Shown here one piece after another: positions 8,075-15,270 of a stretch of 64,000 nt of DNA (the first letter of the stretch is position 1; every line of letters starts with the position of its first letter). The notes below the pieces were generated by a model that saw only the letters and a list, made by a program, of their open reading frames with translations, had not been told where the DNA came from and searched no databases. The translations under genes were made by a program, and so were the position numbers. Origin of the DNA: Methylobacterium sp. CB376 (GTDB lineage: Bacteria > Pseudomonadota > Alphaproteobacteria > Rhizobiales > Beijerinckiaceae); the NCBI RefSeq assembly GCF_029714205.1, contig NZ_CP121648.1, positions 1,364,001 through 1,428,000 of the forward strand. The letters run 5' to 3'.

Positions 8075-8359
8075 ATGACGAAGTCGATCCTGCTCTTGGC
8101 GGGCGTGATGACGCTCGCGGCCTCCGCTGCCTCAGCTCAATCGGCCAAGGAGCGCTACAGCTACAAGGCGCCGTCGGGCATGTTCAGCGAGGGCACCACG
8201 AAGTGGGAGATGTACCGCTTCATGAACGAGGATGCCGAGCGAACGCGCGCCTACAATGCCGGCCTGGCCGCGACGGGCTCCGCGCTCCCCTCGCCGGCAG
8301 CGCCGTCCAACACCCGGTACACCAGCAATCCGCCCCGCCAGCGGCAGGGCCACCGGTAG
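8075..8359 (+). CDS. Small secreted hypothetical protein, 94 aa
   Basis: Residues 1-22 (MTKSILLLAGVMTLAASAAS) form a clear Sec signal peptide with cleavage near ASA-QS. The mature part, about 72 aa, is basic and proline-rich (KERYSYKAPSGMFSEGTTKW ... NPPRQRQGHR). It is probably periplasmic. It is the only plus-strand gene in the island, possibly a cargo or lysogenic-conversion gene. GTGGAG lies just upstream of the ATG. The function is unknown. Confidence 0.6.
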   Translation: MTKSILLLAGVMTLAASAASAQSAKERYSYKAPSGMFSEGTTKWEMYRFMNEDAERTRAYNAGLAATGSALPSPAAPSNTRYTSNPPRQRQGHR

Positions 8360-8386
8360 GATGCTGGGCGTTTCCGGCATCAAGGG

Positions 8387-9064
8387 TCAGGCATCGAGCC
8401 GGGCGAGGAGGTTGCGCACCGTCGAGGCGTGCCACGTACCGCCGCGGGCGGTGAGGATGCCGCGGGCGTTCAGCTCGCGGGCGATAGCCCCCAGGCTGTC
8501 GTGGCCAGCCTCGCGGATCGCGGCGATGATCGGGCCCAGGTCAGCGGCGCGCCTTTCGGCATTCTCCCGCCCGGCCGCGACCGCAGCGGCGTTCCCCAGG
8601 CCGCGGAGGTGGGCACCGCCCGTCCGACTGCCGAGCCGCACGCCCCGGGCCTTGGCGGCGGCCAGAGCGGCCTTGGTGCGGGCGGAGATCGCGCGGCGCT
8701 CCTCCTCCGCCACCATCGCCATGATGCCGACGGTGAGCCGGTTGGCAGTCGGCAGGTCTGCAGCCACGAAGTCGACGCCGGCCTTGTCGAGGCCGAGGAG
8801 GAAGTGGGCGTCACGGCTGAGGCGATCAAGCTTCGCGATCACCAGACGGGCGCCGATGGCCCTCGCGTGCGCCAAGGCGGCGGCGAGCTGCGGGCGGTCG
8901 TTCCGCTTTCCGCTCTCGATTTCCACGTACTCGGCCACGAGGGTCCAGTGTCCGCCGTTCAGGTAGCCGAGCACGGCTTCGCGCTGCGCCTCCAAGCCGA
9001 GACCGGACGCACCCTGCTTCGCCGTCGAGACCCTGAGATACGAGACGTGCTTGCCCGAGGCCAT
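8387..9064 (-). CDS. Serine recombinase (resolvase/invertase family)
   Basis: 225 aa from ATG 9064. The N-terminal catalytic domain starts VSYLRVSTAKQGASGLGLEA, where the Ser of RVST is the nucleophile, and continues with IAKLDRLSRDAHFLLGL and the conserved MAMVAEEERRAISARTKAAL. The C-terminal part (LNARGILTARGGTWHASTVRNLLARL) is a recombinase DNA-binding segment. Such enzymes resolve, invert or integrate DNA through a covalent serine intermediate. It is shorter than large phage integrases, so a resolvase or invertase role is more likely than integration at the tRNA. Confidence 0.88.
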   Translation of the reverse strand: MASGKHVSYLRVSTAKQGASGLGLEAQREAVLGYLNGGHWTLVAEYVEIESGKRNDRPQLAAALAHARAIGARLVIAKLDRLSRDAHFLLGLDKAGVDFVAADLPTANRLTVGIMAMVAEEERRAISARTKAALAAAKARGVRLGSRTGGAHLRGLGNAAAVAAGRENAERRAADLGPIIAAIREAGHDSLGAIARELNARGILTARGGTWHASTVRNLLARLDA

Positions 9065-9476
9065 GGCATATAAACTCGCATAACGAACGTCTTGTTTGTT
9101 TGTACGGGACCGAGCGCTTCCTCGCAAGTTCTAATTCGGCGGTTGGCAAGTCCTGAAGCTATCATGTGCGCCGTGCCGCAGTCGATGTGGTGTGATCGGG
9201 GTGGATTTATCTGCCTGGGCGAAGTCTGTGAACGGCGCTATTCCCGTCTCACCTCGCCCACATCGCTGAGAGAGCAGCCCTACCTTGAGCGGCCTCGAAA
9301 GCCCCTCAACGATCAGCCACCGTGTACGGTCCTGACGCCATCCGTGCGACCGGCGAACCGCTAACGATCTCTAGCCCTCTGACATCCGGACAGCTGCCCG
9401 GAATTTCCGCTGCGTCCAGCCCCGGATTCTCCACCTTGCAAGGTGGGTGGAGAAAGGTGGCGAACGTGGCCACTGT
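9065..9476. other. Non-coding gap with an inverted repeat
   Basis: No gene is supported. Near 9428-9447, TCTCCACCTTGCAAGGTGG forms a small dyad next to the larger hairpin described in the next entry. Confidence 0.4.
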
Positions 9477-9531
9477 CACGTCTCCACCACCACCCCTTTA
9501 TAGGGGGTGGGGTGGTGGTGGCGGAGACGTG
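9477..9531 (-). terminator. Strong hairpin downstream of the Toprim/RecA-like gene
   Basis: CACGTCTCC plus ACCACCACCCC (9477-9496) pairs with GGGGTGGTGGT plus GGAGACGTG (9509-9531), with a 3-base bulge and an AT loop. This gives about 20 paired bases, 20 bp after the minus-strand stop at 9552. It lacks an obvious U-tract, but position and strength suggest termination or 3'-end protection. Confidence 0.6.
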
Positions 9532-9551
9532 TGGCAGGTGGAGGTGGAGGC

Positions 9552-11711
9552 TCAATCCGAGGCAGCCTCGCCAACCTCGATGAAGGGCCGCGGCTTGCTC
9601 TTCTCGTCGCGGCCCTGGACCACGACGAACATGCGCATGCGGATCCATGTGCGCAGCAGCGCTTTGATGCGATCGCGATCCCGCTTGTCGTCCGGATTGA
9701 GGCCCAGGGCCTCCGCGATCGGGTGTCCGACCCAGTTCTTCGCCTGGACGTCTGCCCGCCACTGGCCCTTGGCCACGGCAGCCTGGGCCCTGCGAAGATC
9801 ATCGACGTTCACGCCGTTGAAGGCATCCGGCCACTCCCACGCTGTCACCACGCCAATGTGATCGCTCGGGCGCTCCTGCGTAGCGTTTCCGAGATCCACC
9901 GAAGCGGTGCGGTACCACGTGGCCTTCTCATCGCGCGGCGCGAGATTGGCCTTTCCGGTAGTGACCTTGAAGTAGCGCCACGACTCTTCGACGCCGGCAC
10001 GCTCGACCTCGTCCTTCGACATGGCGTTGAGCACGCGGGCCGCCCGGGTCTTGTCTTTCAGGGCGCTCGCGCCGCGCCCGTCCTCGACGGTGTACTCGGC
10101 CCCGCCGGCCTGGCCCTTGCGGACGTGATGCACCAGCTCGAAGGCGCAGTTGGTGCGGCCAGCGACGCGGTTGATGCCCTGAGCGATCAGGTCGATGGCG
10201 GAGTTGTCGTTCTCTGAGACCGCGTGCGTCGAGACGAAGGGGTCGAGGATGACGACGTCGATCCGGTTCTCGCGGATCGTCGCCTCAAGCTGGTCAAATG
10301 CCGGCGCCGCCACGGTCGTGCCGGTCTTGCTCGTGGTCGCGAGGATGATCCCGCTGTCGCGGCCGCTGTCGAGGAACAGCCATCCGTCAAGGTCAACCTC
10401 GCTGATGCTGTAGTGCAGGCACGCCGCGAGAACGCGGCGCTCCAGCTCCTCCAGAGGGTCCTCGCCGTTCCACAACCACACCCGCAGGCGCCCCGCCGGC
10501 TTGATGCCGAGAAGCGGCCTGCCGGTCGCCATCGCGAGCGCTTCCACGATCACCAGCGAGGACTTCCCGAGCCCGCCCAGCGCGAAGGTCGCGCTGGTGA
10601 ACTTCCTGATGAGGTGACGCCCGTACAGCCACTCGCGCGGCGGGATGCTTGCGGGGTCCCGCCAGCGGAACGGTGTGGCGCGTAGCGGCGCGGGTGAGGC
10701 TTCCGCAGTCCTTGCCCACGGAAGTGGCTGCGGAGCTGGCTCCGCGCGGTCGAGGAGAGCCGCGGCGGTACCCCCGTAACCGTTGAGCCAGTCTGTGACG
10801 TCCTCGCCGACGCCGATTTCCGGGAACCTGATCAGCTGCAGGCGGGCCGCCGCGCCGGAGGCGAGCGCGATCTTACGCTCCTCGCAGGCCCGTCCCGGCT
10901 CGTCATTGTCGGCGAGCACAACGAGGTCCCGCCCTGCGACGAGGGCGCGGGCCGCGTCCGGAACGTCGTTCGAGCCGCCGAAGGTGAAGGCGAGGAGGCC
11001 CACCGCAGCGAGCGTGTCGACGTCGCGCTCTCCCTCCGGCCACAGGAGCGGCTCGGCGCGGTGTTCCGGATCGAAAGGATCCAGCGCGCCGGCAGGGCCG
11101 GTGTAGGGCACCGGCTGGTAGCCGGCGGGCTTGCGGCCCTGCCAGCCGACTTCGCCGTCTGAGGGCCGCCTGACGCGGTAGAAGTCGCGGAACTCGCCGC
11201 TTGTGAGCTTCACCTTGATCCGGACCGGCGAGCCCTCGCGCCGGTAGATGTGGCGGCGCAGCTCGTCCCGTAGCGGGTCGATGGCGTCGCGACCGATCGC
11301 GAAGAAATGCGGCTTGCTCTTAGCGTCGGGAGGGGTCCAGTCCGGGAACGGGCCCGCCGAGCCGTGACGTGCTGCCGGCGCGACCGCGCCGTTCGCGTGA
11401 CCGTTGGGACGCGGGCCGGCCGGCGCAGGGGTGGTGCGGGGTTCGAGCTCACCCTTGCTCAGACCGCTCCGGATCGTGGCTCGGGCCGCAGCGGCGCCGT
11501 CCTTCTGAACGTAGCCGTTTGCCGTTGCGGCCTCGAACAGGCAGCGCTCGGCCGAGTTCCGGTCGAGTTTGCCGGCGCCGACTAGCTGCCCGATGTTGAA
11601 GGCCGCCAGGTTCAGCTGATTGTTGCGCCCCGAGCGGGTCGCGGCCAAGCCCTCGCACTCGCGGTCGAGGGCGGCCTGGGCATAGCTCTCGTCGGAGGAC
11701 GGACGGCTCAC
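9552..11711 (-). CDS. Toprim-RecA/RepA-like replication protein (primase-helicase)
   Basis: 719 aa from GTG 11711, which overlaps the upstream stop as GTGA and has a purine-rich site before it. A Toprim domain at about residues 215-315 has LLWPEGERDVDTLAAVG and VLADNDEPGRACEE. An AAA/RecA-like ATPase at about 350-560 has Walker A FALGGLGKSSLVIVEALAMA, VWLWNGEDPLEELERR and Walker B IDVVILDPFVSTHAVSENDN. Such proteins unwind and prime DNA for phage, satellite or plasmid replication. Together with the small genes upstream it forms the island's replication module. Confidence 0.8.
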   Translation of the reverse strand: MSRPSSDESYAQAALDRECEGLAATRSGRNNQLNLAAFNIGQLVGAGKLDRNSAERCLFEAATANGYVQKDGAAAARATIRSGLSKGELEPRTTPAPAGPRPNGHANGAVAPAARHGSAGPFPDWTPPDAKSKPHFFAIGRDAIDPLRDELRRHIYRREGSPVRIKVKLTSGEFRDFYRVRRPSDGEVGWQGRKPAGYQPVPYTGPAGALDPFDPEHRAEPLLWPEGERDVDTLAAVGLLAFTFGGSNDVPDAARALVAGRDLVVLADNDEPGRACEERKIALASGAAARLQLIRFPEIGVGEDVTDWLNGYGGTAAALLDRAEPAPQPLPWARTAEASPAPLRATPFRWRDPASIPPREWLYGRHLIRKFTSATFALGGLGKSSLVIVEALAMATGRPLLGIKPAGRLRVWLWNGEDPLEELERRVLAACLHYSISEVDLDGWLFLDSGRDSGIILATTSKTGTTVAAPAFDQLEATIRENRIDVVILDPFVSTHAVSENDNSAIDLIAQGINRVAGRTNCAFELVHHVRKGQAGGAEYTVEDGRGASALKDKTRAARVLNAMSKDEVERAGVEESWRYFKVTTGKANLAPRDEKATWYRTASVDLGNATQERPSDHIGVVTAWEWPDAFNGVNVDDLRRAQAAVAKGQWRADVQAKNWVGHPIAEALGLNPDDKRDRDRIKALLRTWIRMRMFVVVQGRDEKSKPRPFIEVGEAASD

Positions 11712-11917
11712 GGGATCCCCCTCTGAAGGGCGTTCAGGGACGTGCAGGGGGCGAGGCGGATCCGGCGCCAGGTCGTGTGGCGCTCGCGGCTGCTGTCGGC
11801 GATGACCCAGCCCACGCCGCGGGGTGGCCGGGGGAGCGTGACCCACGAGCCGTCCGAGTGTTCCACCACGCAGTCGCGGGTGGTGACGCTCTCGATGATG
11901 AGGTGAGGTGCACTCAC
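11708..11917 (-). CDS. Small hypothetical protein, 69 aa
   Basis: The gene starts ATGA at 11917, overlapping the upstream gene's stop, and ends overlapping the next start, so it is coupled at both ends. The product (MSAPHLIIESVTTRDCVVEH then SDGSWVTLPRPPRGVGWVIADS) is probably a small beta-rich protein; several aromatic residues suggest an SH3-like fold. No family is recognised. The tight coupling supports that it is real. Confidence 0.55.
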   Translation of the reverse strand: MSAPHLIIESVTTRDCVVEHSDGSWVTLPRPPRGVGWVIADSSRERHTTWRRIRLAPCTSLNALQRGIP

Positions 11918-12165
11918 GACGCACCTCCCGCATCCGGTATCAGACCCTCGGCCTCGACGGCGGCCTTGGCGGCCAGCAGGACCTCCGCGAGCGCGGCGAG
12001 GAGATCCGGCCGCACGACGATGCCGCTCGCTGTCGGCGCCATCCCGCGCCCGCCGGAGCGGTGGAGGCGGACCTCCACCATCGGCTTTCCGTGGAAGGGG
12101 CGGAGCTCGACGACGAACGCTTCGCGTCGCCCCTTCGGGATTGTGGCAAGACGCTGTGGGATCAT
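11914..12165 (-). CDS. Small hypothetical protein, 83 aa
   Basis: The start ATGA (12165) overlaps the stop of the upstream frame. The product begins MIPQRLATIPKGRREAFVVE, then MVEVRLHRSGGRGMAPTASG and a helical tail (LLAALAEVLLAAKAAVEAEG). Its pattern of short strands followed by a helix resembles small phage transcription-coactivator-like (p15/PC4-type) folds, but this is weak inference. It belongs to the replication operon of the island. Confidence 0.55.
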   Translation of the reverse strand: MIPQRLATIPKGRREAFVVELRPFHGKPMVEVRLHRSGGRGMAPTASGIVVRPDLLAALAEVLLAAKAAVEAEGLIPDAGGAS

Positions 12166-12305
12166 CGCCGCGCCTCCATCAGGTAGGCGCGGGCCTCGCT
12201 CGGCCGGCTGAAGACGCCGCAGACCATGCCTTCGCGGTCGACGACGACCACCGGGCGGCTTGTCAGGGCGATACGAGCCTGCTTATGCTCTGTTCCGCTT
12301 CTGCT
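12162..12305 (-). CDS. Short early phage-island ORF, start uncertain
   Basis: The frame ends at 12162 with ATGA overlap to the next gene, and its last 35 or so codons look coding (RPVVVVDREGMVCGVFSRPS then EARAYLMEARR). Upstream the same frame runs through the antisense of a tRNA fragment and has no convincing start before ATG 12240. The beginning given here is only an estimate. It would be the first gene of the minus-strand replication operon. Confidence 0.3.
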   Translation of the reverse strand, partial: SRSGTEHKQARIALTSRPVVVVDREGMVCGVFSRPSEARAYLMEARR

Positions 12306-12486
12306 GAAGGAAGCCTCTGAATTAGCGCCGCTCCGGGCCTGGACTCCCGGGGCGGCGTTGCTCTTTTCGGAGAGAGATGAGTGCGGGTCCAGGTTTGCAA
12401 CCCGGGTGCTAACCCCTTGATCCTTAAAGGGCAGATCGTCGCTCAGTTTGCAGAGAAACTCTGCATTTTCAGCGCCCTGCCCCAAT

Positions 12487-12531
12487 CTACGAATCTGGGG
12501 GTCAGAGGTTCGAATCCTTTCGGGCGCGCCA
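12487..12531 (+). repeat. 3' half of a tRNA-Arg gene, probable attachment site
   Basis: The segment carries the 3' anticodon-loop side (CTACGAA, anticodon ACG), 3' anticodon stem, variable loop, T arm (AGAGG-TTCGAAT-CCTTT), acceptor strand CGGGCGC, discriminator G and CCA. The 5' half is absent: upstream bases cannot form the acceptor, D or full anticodon stems. A 45-base match to a tRNA 3' end is the classic att core left by integration into a tRNA. The intact gene should lie at the other end of the element or elsewhere. Confidence 0.75.
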
Positions 12532-12567
12532 TCAAACTCAAGCATTTAGTGAAAACTAAGCGACCGG

Positions 12568-12598
12568 GCGCTTACCAGGATGAGACGCTGGTAAGCGC
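12568..12598. repeat. 11-bp inverted repeat next to the att site, with a third half-copy
   Basis: GCGCTTACCAG (12568-12578) is the exact reverse complement of CTGGTAAGCGC (12588-12598), with a 9-base spacer. A further TGGTAAGC follows at 12600-12607. Three copies of GGTAAGC in two orientations, 37-75 bp from a tRNA-end core, look like recombinase or excisionase arm-type binding sites. A terminator hairpin is the alternative. Confidence 0.45.
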
Positions 12599-12741
12599 GT
12601 GGTAAGCAGCCGGCGATTTTCGCCAATCAGGCGTGACAACGCCGCTCCCGGTCGAGGGCCTTTCCTGCGGTAGGCGGGGCTTCGGTTCAGCCGCCCTGAT
12701 TGCGGCTGGTAGAAGGCCGCAAAATAATGCATCTCGGTCGC

Positions 12742-12955
12742 CGGCGTCTTGCGGGGCTTGGTCTCGGCGTACTCGCTGAAGGAGGCCGACACGAGGCAGC
12801 GGAACGCGCGCTTGAACCATGGCCGCCAGTAGGACGAGATCACGTTGCGGACGTTTGTGACGGGCTGGGTGCCGAGCTTCGGGGGCGGCGGGAAGCCCCA
12901 GCGCATAATCCGCCAACTCGCGCTCGCCCTCCGCCTCACGCACCACGGGCGCCAT
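12742..12955 (-). pseudogene. SRAP (YedK/HMCES-like) peptidase fragment with a frameshift
   Basis: Two reading frames together give APVVREAEGERELA, then RIMRWGFPPPPKLGTQPVTN and SYWRPWFKRAFRCLVSASFS followed by EYAETKPRKTP. This matches the central part of SOS-response-associated SRAP proteins, which crosslink to abasic sites. A single-base shift near 12910 breaks the frame, and the N-terminal catalytic Cys2 region and the C-terminal half are missing. It is non-functional debris beside the att site. Confidence 0.7.
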
Positions 12956-13179
12956 TCGCGCGCCGGCTGTACGTGACGCACCGCGAGATTGGTCTAGCGG
13001 ATCGCGTCCGTGAGCGCCTATCTGGTGGTGCCACACAGGACAGAGCGAAGAAGGGCGGAGATCATCTCGCCCATCTGAACTCAGTCCATCAATCCCTCGC
13101 AGAAAGGCTTCTCGCCCGACCGCAAGCGTGCCACTTCGGTGGATCAGCGACGCCTGCGGGCACAGGCCGGCAGGGCACG
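12956..13179. other. Non-coding gap
   Basis: No gene is supported. Flanked by the SRAP remnant and the LysR remnant. Confidence 0.4.
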
Positions 13180-13262
13180 ATGGAGAGGGCCCACTTCCTG
13201 GGGCTCCAGGCGTTTCTCAGCATCGCGAACTGGGGAAGCTTCAACCGGGCGGCTGGGCACCG
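13180..13262 (+). pseudogene. LysR-type regulator, N-terminal HTH fragment
   Basis: From the ATG, the product contains FLGLQAFLSIANWGSFNRAA, the typical first helices of a LysR-family DNA-binding domain (LxxFLAIAEWGSFxRAA). The recognition helix and effector domain are missing, replaced by unrelated sequence. It probably once regulated the adjacent MmgE/PrpD gene. Confidence 0.6.
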
Positions 13263-13481
13263 CGATGAGTACCTGTGCCCTGTGCGCCGGTGGCATCGCC
13301 TTCTGCGCGGCGCTGCTCCCCTCGCAGACCGCCGGCGCCGACCTACACGGCGATCCAGGTCCCACCGACGGCCGCCAGGTCGAGCCTGGCCGGATGCCGG
13401 CAGAGCGGTACCGCCCCATCTCGTACACACCGACGTGTAGGAGCCGCCCACCACACGACAGAGCTCGGGGAGGAGCAGGAG

Positions 13482-14939
13482 ATGTCCCAGACCGCTTCAG
13501 GACATGGCACGGATCGACGCAAGTTCCTGCAAGTGACGGGCAGCCTCCTAGCCGCAGCCGCCAGTCCCGTGCGGGTGGCCGCGGCCGGTGGCGAGGTCAC
13601 CGGACAGCTCGCCCGCTACATGGTCGAGGCGCGGGACCGGCCTTTGCCGCCCGAGGTCGTGCAGGCCTGCAAGCACCGCATCCTTGACACCTTCGGCGCC
13701 ATGATCTCCGGCGCTCGCATGCGGCCTGGCGAGTTGGCGACGGCCTATGTGCGCGGCCTCAGCGGCACCGATCAGGCCACCGTCGTCGCCTCCGACCTGC
13801 GCACGACCGCGATCAACGCGGCGCTCGCCAACGCCATGTGTGCCCACGCGGACGAGACGGACGACTTCGAGCCGGTCACCAAGGCGCATCCGGGCTCCGC
13901 GACCGTGCCCGCAGCTCTCGCGATGGCCGAGAAGGAGGGCCGCTCCGGCCTGGAGATGATCCGCGCCGTGGCGCTCGGCTACGATCTCTGCTGCCGGCTG
14001 CTGCTGGCGCTCGGGCCAGACCTTGTGCGCGGCTCCCACCGTAGCGCAGAGGGCACGAGCTCGACCTTCGGTGCGCTCGGGGCGGCCGCCACACTCGCCC
14101 GCCTCGACGAGCGGAGCACGCGCTTCGCGCTGTCCTACGCGGCCCAGCAGGTCTCGGGCCTGTGGAGCTGGGTGAAGGACGAGGACCACATCGAGAAGGC
14201 GTTCGACTTCGCCGGCATGGGCGCCCGCAACGGCGTCACTGCCGTCTCCATGGTTCAAGCCGGCCTGACCGGTGTCGCTGACGTCCTCGACGGGACGCAC
14301 AACCTGTTCATCGCGCTCTCAAGCGACCCAAAGCCCGAGGCGATGCTGGAGGGGCTCGGGAGCCGCTTCTTCGTCACCGAGACCGCGATCAAGACCTTCT
14401 CGGTCGGGTACCCGATCCAGTCGCCGCTCGACGCGGTTTTGACCTTGCGCGAGCGCCACGGCCTGCGGGCCACCGATGTGCGACGGGTCGTGGTGCATCT
14501 GCCGACCGACGCGGTCGGCATCGTCGGGCACAGCGCCATGCCAGACGTGAACTGTCAGCACCTCGTCGCGTTGGCGCTCGTGAAGGGGGCCGTCTCCTTC
14601 GCCGACAGCCATGATCCGAGGCTGATGCAGGAGCCATCCATCCAGTCCGTGCGGGAGAAGGTCGAGGTGGTGGGCGATCCCGGCCTGATGACACGGGAGG
14701 CTCCGCGCAGCGCGCGGGTCGAGGTGATCCTTGCCGACGGGCGCAGGCTCGAGCACTTCACGAAGTTTCCGCCGGGAACGAAGGAGAACCCCCTGAGCAC
14801 GGAGCGGGTTAACGCGAAGGTTCGCGACCTGATCGTGCCGGTGCTTGGGGTATCGCGCGCGGACGACCTGATTGCGCGTATCAACGACCTCGAAAATCTT
14901 GAGGACGTCCGAGCACTACGGCAATTGTTCGCGCCCTGA
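13482..14939 (+). CDS. MmgE/PrpD-family protein with a Tat signal
   Basis: 485 aa from ATG 13482 with AGGAGCAGGAG upstream. The family includes 2-methylcitrate dehydratase, cis-aconitate decarboxylase and iminodisuccinate epimerase. The core has HRILDTFGAMISGARM, the conserved MCAHADETDDFEPVTKAHPG with family His and Asp residues, HRSAEGTSSTFGALGAAATL, and FSVGYPIQSPLDAVLTLRER. Unusually, residues 12-38 hold a twin-arginine signal (DRRKFLQVTGSLLAAAA), suggesting export to the periplasm, whereas most members are cytoplasmic. The substrate is unknown. Confidence 0.82.
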   Translation: MSQTASGHGTDRRKFLQVTGSLLAAAASPVRVAAAGGEVTGQLARYMVEARDRPLPPEVVQACKHRILDTFGAMISGARMRPGELATAYVRGLSGTDQATVVASDLRTTAINAALANAMCAHADETDDFEPVTKAHPGSATVPAALAMAEKEGRSGLEMIRAVALGYDLCCRLLLALGPDLVRGSHRSAEGTSSTFGALGAAATLARLDERSTRFALSYAAQQVSGLWSWVKDEDHIEKAFDFAGMGARNGVTAVSMVQAGLTGVADVLDGTHNLFIALSSDPKPEAMLEGLGSRFFVTETAIKTFSVGYPIQSPLDAVLTLRERHGLRATDVRRVVVHLPTDAVGIVGHSAMPDVNCQHLVALALVKGAVSFADSHDPRLMQEPSIQSVREKVEVVGDPGLMTREAPRSARVEVILADGRRLEHFTKFPPGTKENPLSTERVNAKVRDLIVPVLGVSRADDLIARINDLENLEDVRALRQLFAP

Positions 14940-15270
14940 CCCGACTGCAACCTAAGCCTAGGCGTAGTGTGGGCTAGGGCCGCTGCGCGCCAGGAGCCGA
15001 CATTGAGCTGCCGAGATCTGAAGGGCCGCTTCCGACCCTTCTCGGGCGTTCGGAAGGTCTGCTTACCGGCGGTCTGATCGGCCCTGAACCACCGGGGCTG
15101 GCCGAGGACGGCCATGTTCCAGCATGGCTGTTCCATTCATCAAGCCCTATTGGAACGGGCTTGGACCCAGCCCTGGCTCGCGCGTACACCAGTTATTGAG
15201 GTGCTGCGCAGGGTCCGAGCCACGGTTCTTCGCTGACAAGCGCCTGATCGCTCAGCGCCGGGGAACTCCA
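14940..15270. other. Non-coding gap of about 330 bases
   Basis: The frame of the following gene is open across the right part but without coding character or a ribosome site. I see no other feature. Confidence 0.4.

Noticed and set aside
12487..12531. A complete tRNA-Arg gene
   Set aside because: Upstream sequence lacks the 5' acceptor strand, D arm and full 5' anticodon stem. Only the 3' half is present.
12162..12545. A 127-aa ORF beginning MLEFDGAPERIRTSDPQIRRL
   Set aside because: Its N-terminal half is the antisense translation of a tRNA 3' end, a well-known annotation artefact. Only the last 35 or so codons may be real.
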